A model generated the notes under the pieces. It was not told the DNA's origin and did not search any database. It saw nothing but the letters and a program-made list of their open reading frames with translations. A program made the position numbers and the translations under genes. This document shows, piece after piece, positions 43,525 to 52,582 of a stretch of DNA of 64,000 bases (the stretch's first letter is position 1; every line of letters begins with the position of its first letter). The DNA comes from Candidatus Sericytochromatia bacterium (GTDB lineage Bacteria; Cyanobacteriota; Sericytochromatia; UBA7694), in the NCBI GenBank assembly GCA_018780035.1, contig JADMKE010000013.1, positions 62,001-126,000 on the forward strand, written 5' to 3'.

Positions 43525-46228
43525 GGGTTTCACCCAAGTTGGTCTGAGTGAGGGGCTGTGCGACATCAGGAAACACAGCCAAGATCTGATTGATGCGTTC
43601 AATGTGATAATCGGAAACGGCTTCAAGCAATTGATTGGAATAGTGAATCACCGGTGTTAAAGCCGCCTCTTCAGCCAAATCTGCCAATTCTTCGGCAAAG
43701 GCTTTGATCTCTTCAAACGATCCACTGTGTGCCACCTGTGGCCAGCGCTCACTCAAGATCAATTGCAATTGTTTTTCCAATTCTGGCGCAATCCCTTTGG
43801 GCCAATCGGGCAATTGAAATCCCTCAGGAATGTCAGCCACCCATTCCGGACAGACATCTAAAAAGCGCCCCAAGACATCAAACAGGGCTTCTTGGCTGAT
43901 CGGTTTGGGTAAAAAGGCCTTAAATCCAGGGCAGTCTTCAGAACTGAGATTTAAAGGTGAGGCGGAGACGGCAATCACAGGAATGGCTGCCAAAGTGGGC
44001 TGGCTCTGCAGGCGCTGACAGAGTTCACGGCCATTGCTATAAGGCATAAACACATCCAATAAAATCAGGTCGGGCCGAATCTGCAGGGCCTTTTCAAAGC
44101 CCTCTTGGGCATTTTCAGCCTCTTCGACAGTCAAAGATTGGCCTGAGAGATAGGCTTTGATCAATTTACGGTTATCCGCATGTTGATCGACAATCAAGAG
44201 ATTTTTCCCCGGTGAGAAGCGCCAATGGCTCAAGGCAAAAGGAGATTCAGTTAAATGCTGGGCAACAGGCAAAACGGGAATATGCGGCAAATAGAGTGCA
44301 AAACAACTGCCTTTGCCCAATTCGCTGGAAACAGAAAGTTCACCCCCCATCATTTCGATCAAACGTTTGCTGATCGTCAATCCCAAACCTGTTCCGCCAA
44401 AGCGTTTGGTCAATTGGCGATCCTGCTGGCTGAAGGGCTCAAAAATTTGGGCCAGAAAAGCCGGAGCAATGCCAATGCCCGTGTCTTTCACATGCATCCA
44501 AAGGTTGATCTCCTGGGGTTTGCGGTCAGCGCCCGCCTTCGCATAATAGCCCACACTTAAGTGAACGGTACCCGTCTCCGTAAATTTGACTGCATTGCCC
44601 AGTAAATTAAACAAAACCTGACGCAGCCGGGCTTCATCCAAAAACAATTGAGGCGGCAGATCCGGCTCACATTCCAAAATAAATTGCAGGCCTTTTTGCT
44701 GAATTCTAAGTGAAAAAATCTGCTCAATCTCTTGCAAAAGCCGATGAATCAAAACCGATTCGGGTTGAATTTCGAGTTTGCCAGCTTCGATTTTAGACAG
44801 ATCGAGGATATCGTTGATCAGAGTCAAAAGCGCTTTACCACTGGATTTAATCGAAGCGAGATAACCCTGTTGCCGGACATCTTGAATCAATTCTTCGAGC
44901 AGATCGGTAAAACCCAAAACGGCATTTAAAGGCGTGCGAATTTCATGGGAGATATTTGCCAAAAACTCAGATTTAAATTGATTGGCTTGCTCCGCCGCCT
45001 CTTTGGCCGCCTGCAATTCCAGGGTACGCTCGAGCACACGCTTTTCCAAATCCTGATTGAGACTGAGCAGGGCCTCTTCGTTTTTTTTGCGCTGGGTGAT
45101 ATCGCGGTTGATAATCACACAGCCCGTGACAGTACCCTGATCGCTAAAAACGGGGTTAAACAAAAACTCTAAAAAAATTTCGTGACCGCGAATCCGTCGC
45201 TTCTGTTCAACCAATTGGGCTTCACCAGCCAGTGCTTTGGCCATATTTTCACTCCACATCTGAGCCTGTTCAGAGGGCTGTGCCTGGATGAATTCCCACA
45301 AGGAGATTCCGGGAACGAGTTCGAGCCCTGCATATTCACGGGCGGCATTGCGGACACGGGAATTGAGTGCCACCAATTCATAATTGGGATTGATGAAAAA
45401 GATACTGTCGCCGCTGTTTTCAATGATCGACAGCAGGTTCTGCCGATTTTGCAACATTTCCTCTTGGGCCCGCTTGAGTTCGCTGATATCTCTGGCATTG
45501 AGGGAGACCGCCCAAATATCGCCATTGTGATCGCTCACGGGATTCAACAGCAGATGCTTCCACATACCCGGCCCATTGGGAAGCGGTAAAAAACTCTCAA
45601 ACGAGAGCGATTCGCCCGCAAAAACCGCTTCCAAACGGGTTTTAAACAAGGTGATATCGGGAAAATCATAATCTGTAATAATCGCTTTTTCAGTCAGATC
45701 CACCCCAAAAAACAGCCGCATCTCATAGGCCGCCTCGCGATTAAAAGCCAAAATTTCGTGGTTTTTTCCCAATAAGAGATTGGCATCAGTGGTGCTGTTA
45801 TAAATTGCATTGAGTTTGTATTCAGACAGGCGCAATTCCTCTTCCAGACGCCGTTGCTCGGTAATGTCGCGGGCCAGGGTAATGATCATCGACAAAGGCA
45901 ATTGTGAATCCTGGGGCAAAAGTGAAATGCTGGTTTGCAAAAAGCGAGGCCCTTGGGGAAAATCAACCCGAAACAGCCCCTCTGCCCGATGCTCTTGGCT
46001 CAGTCGTTCGGTAAAAGTGGCGATATCTTCGCTCATGCATTGATAAGGAGGTAAAAAGTCCAAGAAAGGTTTGCCCAAAGCCTCTTGCTCAGAAACCCCA
46101 TAAAAACGGGCCGCAGCCTCATTCCACAAAATCACTTCCCGTTCAGCGTTCTGGATCAAGACAATGTCATTTAAGCCATGTAAGATTTGAGGCAAATGCA
46201 ACGCCAGATTTTCAGGCCTGAGGGGCAT
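43517..46228 (-). CDS. Multi-PAS hybrid histidine kinase
   Basis: 903 residues from the ATG with AGGAG seven bases before it; a GTG three bases upstream is possible. Three PAS domains come first (about 10-130, 140-255, 265-385), then a coiled coil, HisKA with His in SHEIRTP (about 428), a HATPase, and a receiver with LILLDVFMP. A C-terminal helical domain (about 830-903) resembles an HPt domain, but I cannot confirm the phosphoacceptor His. It is soluble, so it senses an internal signal. It overlaps the upstream radical SAM gene by 17 bases. Confidence 0.92.
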   Translation of the reverse strand: MPLRPENLALHLPQILHGLNDIVLIQNAEREVILWNEAAARFYGVSEQEALGKPFLDFLPPYQCMSEDIATFTERLSQEHRAEGLFRVDFPQGPRFLQTSISLLPQDSQLPLSMIITLARDITEQRRLEEELRLSEYKLNAIYNSTTDANLLLGKNHEILAFNREAAYEMRLFFGVDLTEKAIITDYDFPDITLFKTRLEAVFAGESLSFESFLPLPNGPGMWKHLLLNPVSDHNGDIWAVSLNARDISELKRAQEEMLQNRQNLLSIIENSGDSIFFINPNYELVALNSRVRNAAREYAGLELVPGISLWEFIQAQPSEQAQMWSENMAKALAGEAQLVEQKRRIRGHEIFLEFLFNPVFSDQGTVTGCVIINRDITQRKKNEEALLSLNQDLEKRVLERTLELQAAKEAAEQANQFKSEFLANISHEIRTPLNAVLGFTDLLEELIQDVRQQGYLASIKSSGKALLTLINDILDLSKIEAGKLEIQPESVLIHRLLQEIEQIFSLRIQQKGLQFILECEPDLPPQLFLDEARLRQVLFNLLGNAVKFTETGTVHLSVGYYAKAGADRKPQEINLWMHVKDTGIGIAPAFLAQIFEPFSQQDRQLTKRFGGTGLGLTISKRLIEMMGGELSVSSELGKGSCFALYLPHIPVLPVAQHLTESPFALSHWRFSPGKNLLIVDQHADNRKLIKAYLSGQSLTVEEAENAQEGFEKALQIRPDLILLDVFMPYSNGRELCQRLQSQPTLAAIPVIAVSASPLNLSSEDCPGFKAFLPKPISQEALFDVLGRFLDVCPEWVADIPEGFQLPDWPKGIAPELEKQLQLILSERWPQVAHSGSFEEIKAFAEELADLAEEAALTPVIHYSNQLLEAVSDYHIERINQILAVFPDVAQPLTQTNLGETHG

Positions 46229-48197
46229 CACTGAACTCCTTTTCAGACAGGTTTAAACCGGTATCAGCAGCGGAATAGGCAGACAGCTCAGAGGGCATCG
46301 TTTGGGGCAAAAAGAGGCAACTCAGACTGTGAATATCCAAATCAACAGGCTTGCCCACCAGCGCCAGCAACTTTAAAACGGTCGGATCAGGGCTAAAACC
46401 GGAGATGTGTTTTAGCTCCGAGCCCACCTGATAGCCCTGAGAATCAAACAAACGCCGCAAAGAGCGGGAGGTAAAATAGCGCAAATTCCTGCGCATGCGC
46501 AAGCCATAGATCCCCTCTTCCCATTTGCCCAGCAGCAAAAGCACCCAAGAATAATAAAATCCCGCATTGTGGTTGAGGCTCAAAACAGGCAGATGTCGAG
46601 GCAAGCGGGCCAGCAAAGTCTCGGGCTCACGCACGTGATCAAGGGCATAATAAAGCACCACAGCCTGGGCTGTGGCAGGGATTTCGGCATCAGGGGAAAG
46701 CAGGAGAAAACGCGGGTCGGCAGGCAAATGGGTTTCTTGGGAAGAGATCACAGCCACCTGCCTCCAGCCTTGTTGCTCAGCCATCTGCATGAGAAAGTCG
46801 GGCCATTCCTGCCGTTCAAAGCGGCTGAGTTCACGCAAAAAGGCCTGTTCTTTGTAATAGCGATCGTTGAGATGGATTTCCAAACCTTTAAAAGCAGCAT
46901 AAGCCGACTGGTAAAAGTCTTCGTCATAGTGCAAATTGAGAAAAACACTGCTGCCGCGTTCGTATTCCAAATTTAAGACGCGGTAATCCAATTGCGCCGG
47001 AATCAAGCCAGCCTGCTCAGCTTCACTCCAGACACGGGTGCCAGGGAAAGGGGTCATGTGGCTGAAATAAACCGAAGCCAAGCGGTCGAGATTGCGCTGC
47101 ACAAAGGCATAGGTCTGATGCAGATCCTCTGCGGTTTCGTCTTGGGCCCCGGTAATAAAATTACCATGGGCATAGATCCCAAAGCGCTCACAGAGAGCCA
47201 ATACCCGTTCATAATCACATTGATGGGTTCCTATGCCTTTGAGATCGCGCACCAGTCGATCTGAAGCCGATTCAAAGCCAAAACTGACCATTAAGACATT
47301 CATATCCCGCAGCAAGCGGCACATATCTGGGGTCAGGGTATTGGAACGCGAAGAGCAGAAAAACTGGAAGCGCTTGTGGAATCCAGCCGCCCGAATGGCA
47401 GCCACCAACTCTTCAAGCCGGCTTTTTTTGAGTGTAAACAGATCGTCTGAAATGGTAATATCCGTGATTCCTGGGAATTGCCGGGCAATCTCTTCCAATT
47501 CAGCAATCACCCAAGCCGGGCTGTGAAAACGCCACTGGGGATTGACCAGCGGCGCAGAGCAAAAAGAGCAGCGATACGGGCAGCCCCGCGCAGTGTGAAT
47601 ATGCAAAATGGGTTTAAAATCGGGCAAGCCTTTGATCATCGCTGCAAACATCCGTTTGCGATCGGGGTGGGCCAGCCGGTCGAGGTCTTGAATTGCGGGG
47701 GCCCGCCCCTGGGCAATGACAAGGCCCTGCTCCTGATAAGTCAAACCCATGATGCCCTGCAAATGTTTGGGCACAAACGCATTTTGGTCCAATAAGCGCA
47801 ACACCTGCAGCAAGACTTCTTCGCCTTCACCCGCCACCCCAGCATCAAATTCGGGCGGCAAATCGCAGGGATTAGAGGCCATGTGTGCCCCGCCGAGAAT
47901 CAAGGGCACATTCAGTGCGCGCAAGTCACGGGCGGCCTCACGGGCCTGCAAAAGCGTCTCGCTATACGCCGAAACCCCGATTAAATCGGGTTTCCAGTCT
48001 TTGAGAGCCGCTGCTGAAATGGCAATTTCGACCTCACAGCCGGGTGCCTCTTGTTGAAGCCAGGCAGCCAAATAACCCAGTCCCAACGAGCCGATGCGCT
48101 GGCTGCGGGGCTGTTGAAAATCATCCACATAGAGCAATCCGACCCGCAAAGCCTCACGCAGAGGGAGCGGCGCCTGTTCCCCCTGGGGTGCCGTCAT
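46212..48197 (-). CDS. B12-binding radical SAM protein with methyltransferase-like C-terminus
   Basis: 661 residues. A cobalamin-binding-type N-terminal domain (GLGYLAAWL, ILGGAHMASNP) precedes a radical SAM domain with CPYRCSFC (CxxxCxxC). The C-terminal third has a stretch close to class I methyltransferases found with glycosyltransferases (LGKWEEGIYGLRMRRNLRYF, then TSRSLRRLFDSQGY), but the Gly-rich SAM motif is not visible. This part is probably a degenerate methyltransferase. It shares ATGA with the upstream radical SAM gene and overlaps the kinase. The methylation or coupling substrate is unknown. Confidence 0.9.
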   Translation of the reverse strand: MTAPQGEQAPLPLREALRVGLLYVDDFQQPRSQRIGSLGLGYLAAWLQQEAPGCEVEIAISAAALKDWKPDLIGVSAYSETLLQAREAARDLRALNVPLILGGAHMASNPCDLPPEFDAGVAGEGEEVLLQVLRLLDQNAFVPKHLQGIMGLTYQEQGLVIAQGRAPAIQDLDRLAHPDRKRMFAAMIKGLPDFKPILHIHTARGCPYRCSFCSAPLVNPQWRFHSPAWVIAELEEIARQFPGITDITISDDLFTLKKSRLEELVAAIRAAGFHKRFQFFCSSRSNTLTPDMCRLLRDMNVLMVSFGFESASDRLVRDLKGIGTHQCDYERVLALCERFGIYAHGNFITGAQDETAEDLHQTYAFVQRNLDRLASVYFSHMTPFPGTRVWSEAEQAGLIPAQLDYRVLNLEYERGSSVFLNLHYDEDFYQSAYAAFKGLEIHLNDRYYKEQAFLRELSRFERQEWPDFLMQMAEQQGWRQVAVISSQETHLPADPRFLLLSPDAEIPATAQAVVLYYALDHVREPETLLARLPRHLPVLSLNHNAGFYYSWVLLLLGKWEEGIYGLRMRRNLRYFTSRSLRRLFDSQGYQVGSELKHISGFSPDPTVLKLLALVGKPVDLDIHSLSCLFLPQTMPSELSAYSAADTGLNLSEKEFSDAPQA

Positions 48198-50110
48198 GGA
48201 CGTCCGATCAAGAGGCCATAGGCAAAGACATCGCTGTCTTGGAGAAACTCTTGCAGCGGCAAGACCTGGCTCATGCTCTGCAAAAGGGCCTGAACCGATT
48301 CTTTGGCAGGCATTTGCCCGTTTAAACGATAGGGGTGAATCTGGCGAATCTGCAGCCCTTGAGACGCAAGCTCTTTGCTCAAAGAACGCAAGGTATAGCG
48401 GTAATTTTGTTTAAACATTTCCAATTCTTCAACCGCTGAGGGAAAATGGCCTTGCAGCAGATTGAGCAGATGCAGCAAATGCCCGCTGTTTTCGACCAAT
48501 AAATAAACAGGCCCCTCAAAGGCTTGGATGGCCTGCCATTGAGAAGAAGCCAGGCCAAATTTTTCCAAGACATGGGTCAAAACCAAGAGATCGGGCAGAT
48601 TCTCACTGGCGGGGCTTAAATCCAGTGGTTCAGTCCAATGTTGGGACTGAAAGAGGCTGTGTTTTTCGAGTTCATATGACAGCCAGCGATCGCCCCGCCC
48701 CAGTTCAAGTACCCGCTGTTGGGGCGAAATCAATCCCAAGAGCTGGGGCAAGACCTGTTTAAAATAGGGCTCCAGCATTTTTTCGTATTCCAGCACCTGG
48801 CTAAAGACCCGTGTGGTCCATTGCATCAGCGGATTAAAATGCTGATCATAGGCCTCTTTGAGTTCGGGCAGGCTGTAATTTTCGTTGAGGTGTAAATAAT
48901 GCTGCGGATCGAGATGCAAAAACTCGAGGTGCTCCCAATTGTCAAAAGAGGGGTCGAGCAGGCCCCGGTTTTGGGTCTCTTGCCAGAGGGTCGTACCGGG
49001 CAGGGGAATCAGCGGAAAGACACTGATCAGCGGCATTTTGGGTTGGTTCTTGCGAATAAACCAGTAGGTTTTGGCCATTTCTTCGTAGGTCTCCAGCGAA
49101 GAACCCACTATAAAATAACCCCCCGAAAAAATGCCGTAGCGATTGCAAATATCCACCGCCTGTTGGTGCTTGCGCACACTGGAGTGGCGGTCTTTGAGAT
49201 AGTGCAAAACCCGATCGGCCCCGCTTTCAAAGCCCCAAGAGATCACGCGGATATTCATATCGCGCAGGATCATGGCATACTCTGCATCAAAGAAACTGGT
49301 TTTGGCCATGCAGCCAAAAGACACCCGCTGATGTAGTTTTTCGGAGCGAATCGCGTCGGCAAGTTCTTTGAGCCGGGATTTTTTGGTGACAAAGAGATCG
49401 TCGTAAAAAATAATATGCCGCTGTTCGGGGTAATTGGCGACAATCTGGAGAATGTCCTCCATGACCTTGTCGACCGAGACGTAGCGGATCAAATTGGCCC
49501 GCTCAGAGTACATACAAAAATGGCAGCGAAAGGAGCAGCCTCGCGAAGAATAGACCCCGCGGTCAAAAACCACTTCTCGGTTTAAAGAGGGCCACCAGGC
49601 TTTCATCATGTCTCGGCGAGGCAGAGGCAAAACATCGAGGTCTTTGATGCGGTCTTCAAAGACCGTGCGCTGCAACTCCCCTTCGGGATTCCAGTAGACC
49701 AAATTCTGAATCTCGTTGAGGGCAGAGGAGGTCAGCTCTTTGCCCTGCATCAGGTGCTGTACCAAGCTAAACATCGGCTTTTCACCCTCACCAATCACCC
49801 CCACATCGATCAGCGGATGAAGCGAATGTGGCAGAGCGGAGATATGGGGCCCTCCGAGAATCAAAGGGGCTTCTGGGCGGACCTTGCGAAAAAGTTCGGC
49901 GGCCCGAATCACATCTTTGTATTTTTCGGAAAAAGCGGAGATCGCAATCAGATCGGGTTTGCGTTCGAGCAAACGCTCAGGGTCAACTTCGAGGAAAACA
50001 TCGTCGAGACCCAATTGTTCAGACAGATAAGAGGCGATATAGGCGATGCCCATCAGTGGGCCGGCCTGCCGGTTAAATTCATTACAGGGGGCAAAAAAAC
50101 CAATGCGCAT
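48194..50110 (-). CDS. B12-binding radical SAM protein with C-terminal methyltransferase-like domain
   Basis: 638 residues from the ATG at MRIGFFAPCNEF. An extra 24 in-frame residues upstream lack a ribosome site and would include the leader ORF region. It has a B12-binding domain (LILGGPHISALPH), then a radical SAM core with CSFRCHFC (CxxxCxxC). The C-terminus keeps a SAM-like motif VLELGRGDRW and the family tail RYTLRSLSKELASQG. It is a paralog of the gene after it, sharing ATGA. The two may work together on one substrate. It follows the leader ORF by 19 bases. Confidence 0.9.
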   Translation of the reverse strand: MRIGFFAPCNEFNRQAGPLMGIAYIASYLSEQLGLDDVFLEVDPERLLERKPDLIAISAFSEKYKDVIRAAELFRKVRPEAPLILGGPHISALPHSLHPLIDVGVIGEGEKPMFSLVQHLMQGKELTSSALNEIQNLVYWNPEGELQRTVFEDRIKDLDVLPLPRRDMMKAWWPSLNREVVFDRGVYSSRGCSFRCHFCMYSERANLIRYVSVDKVMEDILQIVANYPEQRHIIFYDDLFVTKKSRLKELADAIRSEKLHQRVSFGCMAKTSFFDAEYAMILRDMNIRVISWGFESGADRVLHYLKDRHSSVRKHQQAVDICNRYGIFSGGYFIVGSSLETYEEMAKTYWFIRKNQPKMPLISVFPLIPLPGTTLWQETQNRGLLDPSFDNWEHLEFLHLDPQHYLHLNENYSLPELKEAYDQHFNPLMQWTTRVFSQVLEYEKMLEPYFKQVLPQLLGLISPQQRVLELGRGDRWLSYELEKHSLFQSQHWTEPLDLSPASENLPDLLVLTHVLEKFGLASSQWQAIQAFEGPVYLLVENSGHLLHLLNLLQGHFPSAVEELEMFKQNYRYTLRSLSKELASQGLQIRQIHPYRLNGQMPAKESVQALLQSMSQVLPLQEFLQDSDVFAYGLLIGRP

Positions 50111-50129
50111 AATAAAGGGAGTGTCTCCC

Positions 50130-50237
50130 TCAGGGGAGAGGAGGACGGGTCCTGACTGCAATGGGTTGCAAGGCAGGCACACGGGGGGTCAACAGCCCAA
50201 GCAGGAAATTGACCAAGCGGGAAAGCGTGTGGTTCAT
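50130..50237 (-). CDS. 35-residue leader ORF before the radical SAM genes
   Basis: An ATG with a perfect AAAGGAGG five bases before it opens a frame of 35 codons. The peptide has a basic, Ser/Thr-containing start, a hydrophobic middle (VNFLLGLL) and a Pro/Arg-rich end (RTRPPLP). The next gene begins 19 bases after its stop. Between them, agggag and ctccct form a 6-bp hairpin that may hide the downstream ribosome site, so translation is probably coupled. It may be a leader peptide, a small protein, or a precursor for radical SAM modification. None is proven. Confidence 0.6.
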   Translation of the reverse strand: MNHTLSRLVNFLLGLLTPRVPALQPIAVRTRPPLP

Positions 50238-50421
50238 GATTTCCTCCTTTGCCCAAACGCGTAGATTCTTACCTGTATCTTATAGTCCGACCCAACTTGA
50301 GCTGAAGGAATGCAATCAATTTTTAACAAGCTTTTAACAGAGGCGCGTAAAGGGCTTTCCTCGCCCTGGTCGGGCAGTGGTATACTGACTCCATCCCAAA
50401 ATTGTATTGAGGCTTTTGTTA

Positions 50422-50775
50422 ATGAAACCCCTTGGTAAACGCAATAGTAGTGCCCCGATGAATATGAACAGCATGCTTGAACAGGCCCAGAAAATGCAGC
50501 AATCCCTGCTTGAAATTCAGGAAAAGCTGGCCGAAGAAGTGGTCGAAGGCAGCGCAGGCAATGGTGCTGTCAAAGTCTCCCTGACCGGCAAACACGAAGT
50601 CAAATCTGTGAAAATTCAGCCCGAAGCGGTGGATGCCGATGATCTCGAAATGCTCGAAGACCTGCTTGTAACCGCATTTAACAATGCCGTTGAACAGGCC
50701 AATATCCGCGCTTCTGAGCAGATGAGCTCCGTTACCGGCGGCCTGCCCATTCCCGGTTTGGACAGCATTTTTTAG
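50422..50775 (+). CDS. ybaB: YbaB/EbfC family nucleoid-associated protein
   Basis: 117 residues from the ATG at 50422 with TGAGG ten bases upstream; starts at 50407 (TTG) and 50458 (ATG) are possible. The family core runs from [19 protein letters not shown] through [16 protein letters not shown]. It binds DNA as a small dimer and is often beside recR, as here. dnaX, the usual upstream partner, is not present; the divergent radical SAM operon takes its place. Confidence 0.93.
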   Translation: MKPLGKRNSSAPMNMNSMLEQAQKMQQSLLEIQEKLAEEVVEGSAGNGAVKVSLTGKHEVKSVKIQPEAVDADDLEMLEDLLVTAFNNAVEQANIRASEQMSSVTGGLPIPGLDSIF

Positions 50776-50777
50776 CC

Positions 50778-51392
50778 ATGTCCTATCTCACGCCCCCTCT
50801 GGGTCGTCTGGTGGGGGCTTTTCAAAAACTGCCTGGGATTGGGCCCAAGTCAGCACAAAGACTGGCTTTCCATATCCTCAAACAGCCCCAGAGCACCGTT
50901 GAAGAACTGGCCCAAGCCTTGCTCGATGCCAAGGCCCAAATTCGCTTTTGCTCGATTTGCAGCAATCTCAGTGCCCAAGACCCCTGTGAGCTGTGCACGC
51001 ATCCCCAGCGCAGCAAGGCCACAATTTGCATTGTGGCCGACTCTCGCGATGTCTTGGCCCTGGAAAAGACCCACGAATACACGGGTTCTTACCATGTGCT
51101 GCAGGGCCTGATCTCTCCGATGGACGGAATTGGCCCTGAACAGCTTAAAATTCGCGAATTGGTCCAGCGTCTCCGTGAACACTTGCAGGCCGACGGGCAG
51201 ATCGACGAAATCATCTTTGCCCTCAGCCCCTCGATCGAAGGGGAGGCCACCACACTTTACCTCTCAAAATTGCTGCGCCCCATGCAGATCCGCATGAGCC
51301 GCATTGCCTATGGTTTGCCCATGGGGGGTGATCTGGAGTTTGCCGACGAAGTGACCCTGGCCCGCGCCATGGAAGGCAGACAGGAAATTTAA
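50778..51392 (+). CDS. recR: Recombination protein RecR
   Basis: 204 residues. A helix-hairpin-helix ([12 protein letters not shown], 18-29), a zinc finger of Cys58, Cys61, Cys70, Cys73, and a TOPRIM domain with [15 protein letters not shown] are complete. It acts in RecFOR-type recombinational repair at DNA gaps, loading RecA with RecO. It follows ybaB after two bases and is followed at once by a glycosyltransferase gene. Confidence 0.97.
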   Translation: MSYLTPPLGRLVGAFQKLPGIGPKSAQRLAFHILKQPQSTVEELAQALLDAKAQIRFCSICSNLSAQDPCELCTHPQRSKATICIVADSRDVLALEKTHEYTGSYHVLQGLISPMDGIGPEQLKIRELVQRLREHLQADGQIDEIIFALSPSIEGEATTLYLSKLLRPMQIRMSRIAYGLPMGGDLEFADEVTLARAMEGRQEI

Positions 51393-52478
51393 ATGGGTTT
51401 TGATCTCTTGGATCAGAGCTTCGCAAGAATCCTGCTGATCAATTTTGGTGGCATCGGTGATGAAATCCTCTTCTTTCCGGTGATCGAAGATTTGCGCATG
51501 CACTATCCCGATGCCCAGATCTCTGTGGTGGTAGAGCCCCGCTGCCGCAGCATCATGGAGCACAATTATTTTATCGACCGGGTGCTCTGCTTTGATATCA
51601 AAAAAAACAAAGCCCCCGGCGATCTGTTGGAATTGCTGGGCCTCTTGCGCAATGAAGCCCCGGATCTGATTGTCTCCAGCGGCGGATCACCGCTGGTGGC
51701 AGGCCTGCTCTTTCTAAGTGGGGCGCCTGTGCGCGTGGGTTATGCCTCGCGTTTAAAATTTTTATTGACCCATCCAGTGGAACTCAACAAAGACCAATAT
51801 GCTGCGCGCATGTATCACGATTTGCTCAACCCCCTCGGCTTCCCCAATAAAAACCCCGTGCCGCGCATCCATTTGCCCCAACAGATCAATCACTGGGTCT
51901 CTGACTGGTTGGAACAACACGGTATCGGCCAAGAGGAGCCCTATGTGTTGATTCATCCGGGTGTCAGCCTGCTCAGCAAAGAAAAACAATTGATCAAAAG
52001 CTGGGCCCTGGAAAAATGGGAGGCCCTGATTCGCCAATTGCTGGCCGAAAACAGGCGTGTGATTTTGGCTGGGGGCCCCGATGATGCGGACGAACTGGCC
52101 TATCTTTTGGCCCATCTTGACCATCCCCTTTTGACCTCGATCTACGGCCAAACCCGTGATATGTATCAGCTCGGCGGATTTATTCAGCGCGCCAAAGTCA
52201 TGGTCTGCGTCGATTCCGCCCCACTGCATTTGGGGGTGGGGCTGGGCACCAATCTGGTGGCGATCTTTGGTCCGACCGATGAACACAAACTCCTGCCCCC
52301 TGAGAGCCCCCAGATCAAAGTGATTCAGGCAGGCACACACTGCCGCCCCTGTCTCTGGGCCACCCGCCAAACGACCTGTGAGGCCTTGAGCTGTTTAAAA
52401 GACATCGAAGTGGCCCAGGTTTATCAGGCCACAATGCAATTTTTGCAGGCCGAAACCGCCTTGCCCAGCAAAGATTAA
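51393..52478 (+). CDS. GT9 family glycosyltransferase (heptosyltransferase-like)
   Basis: 361 residues. LLINFGGIGDEILFFPVIEDLR and the late VCVDSAPLHLGVGLGTNLV with AIFGPTDEHK are typical of family 9 ADP-heptose:LPS heptosyltransferases. It probably adds a sugar to the LPS core or a related glycolipid at the inner membrane. Its ATG directly follows the recR stop, so it is in the same operon. Donor and acceptor are not certain, but it supports an LPS-type outer membrane. Confidence 0.92.
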   Translation: MGFDLLDQSFARILLINFGGIGDEILFFPVIEDLRMHYPDAQISVVVEPRCRSIMEHNYFIDRVLCFDIKKNKAPGDLLELLGLLRNEAPDLIVSSGGSPLVAGLLFLSGAPVRVGYASRLKFLLTHPVELNKDQYAARMYHDLLNPLGFPNKNPVPRIHLPQQINHWVSDWLEQHGIGQEEPYVLIHPGVSLLSKEKQLIKSWALEKWEALIRQLLAENRRVILAGGPDDADELAYLLAHLDHPLLTSIYGQTRDMYQLGGFIQRAKVMVCVDSAPLHLGVGLGTNLVAIFGPTDEHKLLPPESPQIKVIQAGTHCRPCLWATRQTTCEALSCLKDIEVAQVYQATMQFLQAETALPSKD

Positions 52479-52582
52479 TTTGAAATTAACGGAGGTTTGA
52501 GATTTATTTTACCTTTGTGACGTCAGATCGCAGCAAAGATCGGCGATAATCAAATTAGCAAAAAGGAAGGAATTTCAATTCC
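52479..52582. promoter_or_regulatory. Intergenic region before the EF-hand-like protein gene
   Basis: This gap has a palindrome tgacgtca (52518-52525) and an AAGGAAGGAA ribosome site near the start codon. No clear promoter box pair is visible. Confidence 0.3.

Noticed and set aside
50053-50256. 67-codon frame on the minus strand
   Set aside because: It overlaps the leader ORF in another frame and lacks the ribosome site that the leader ORF has.
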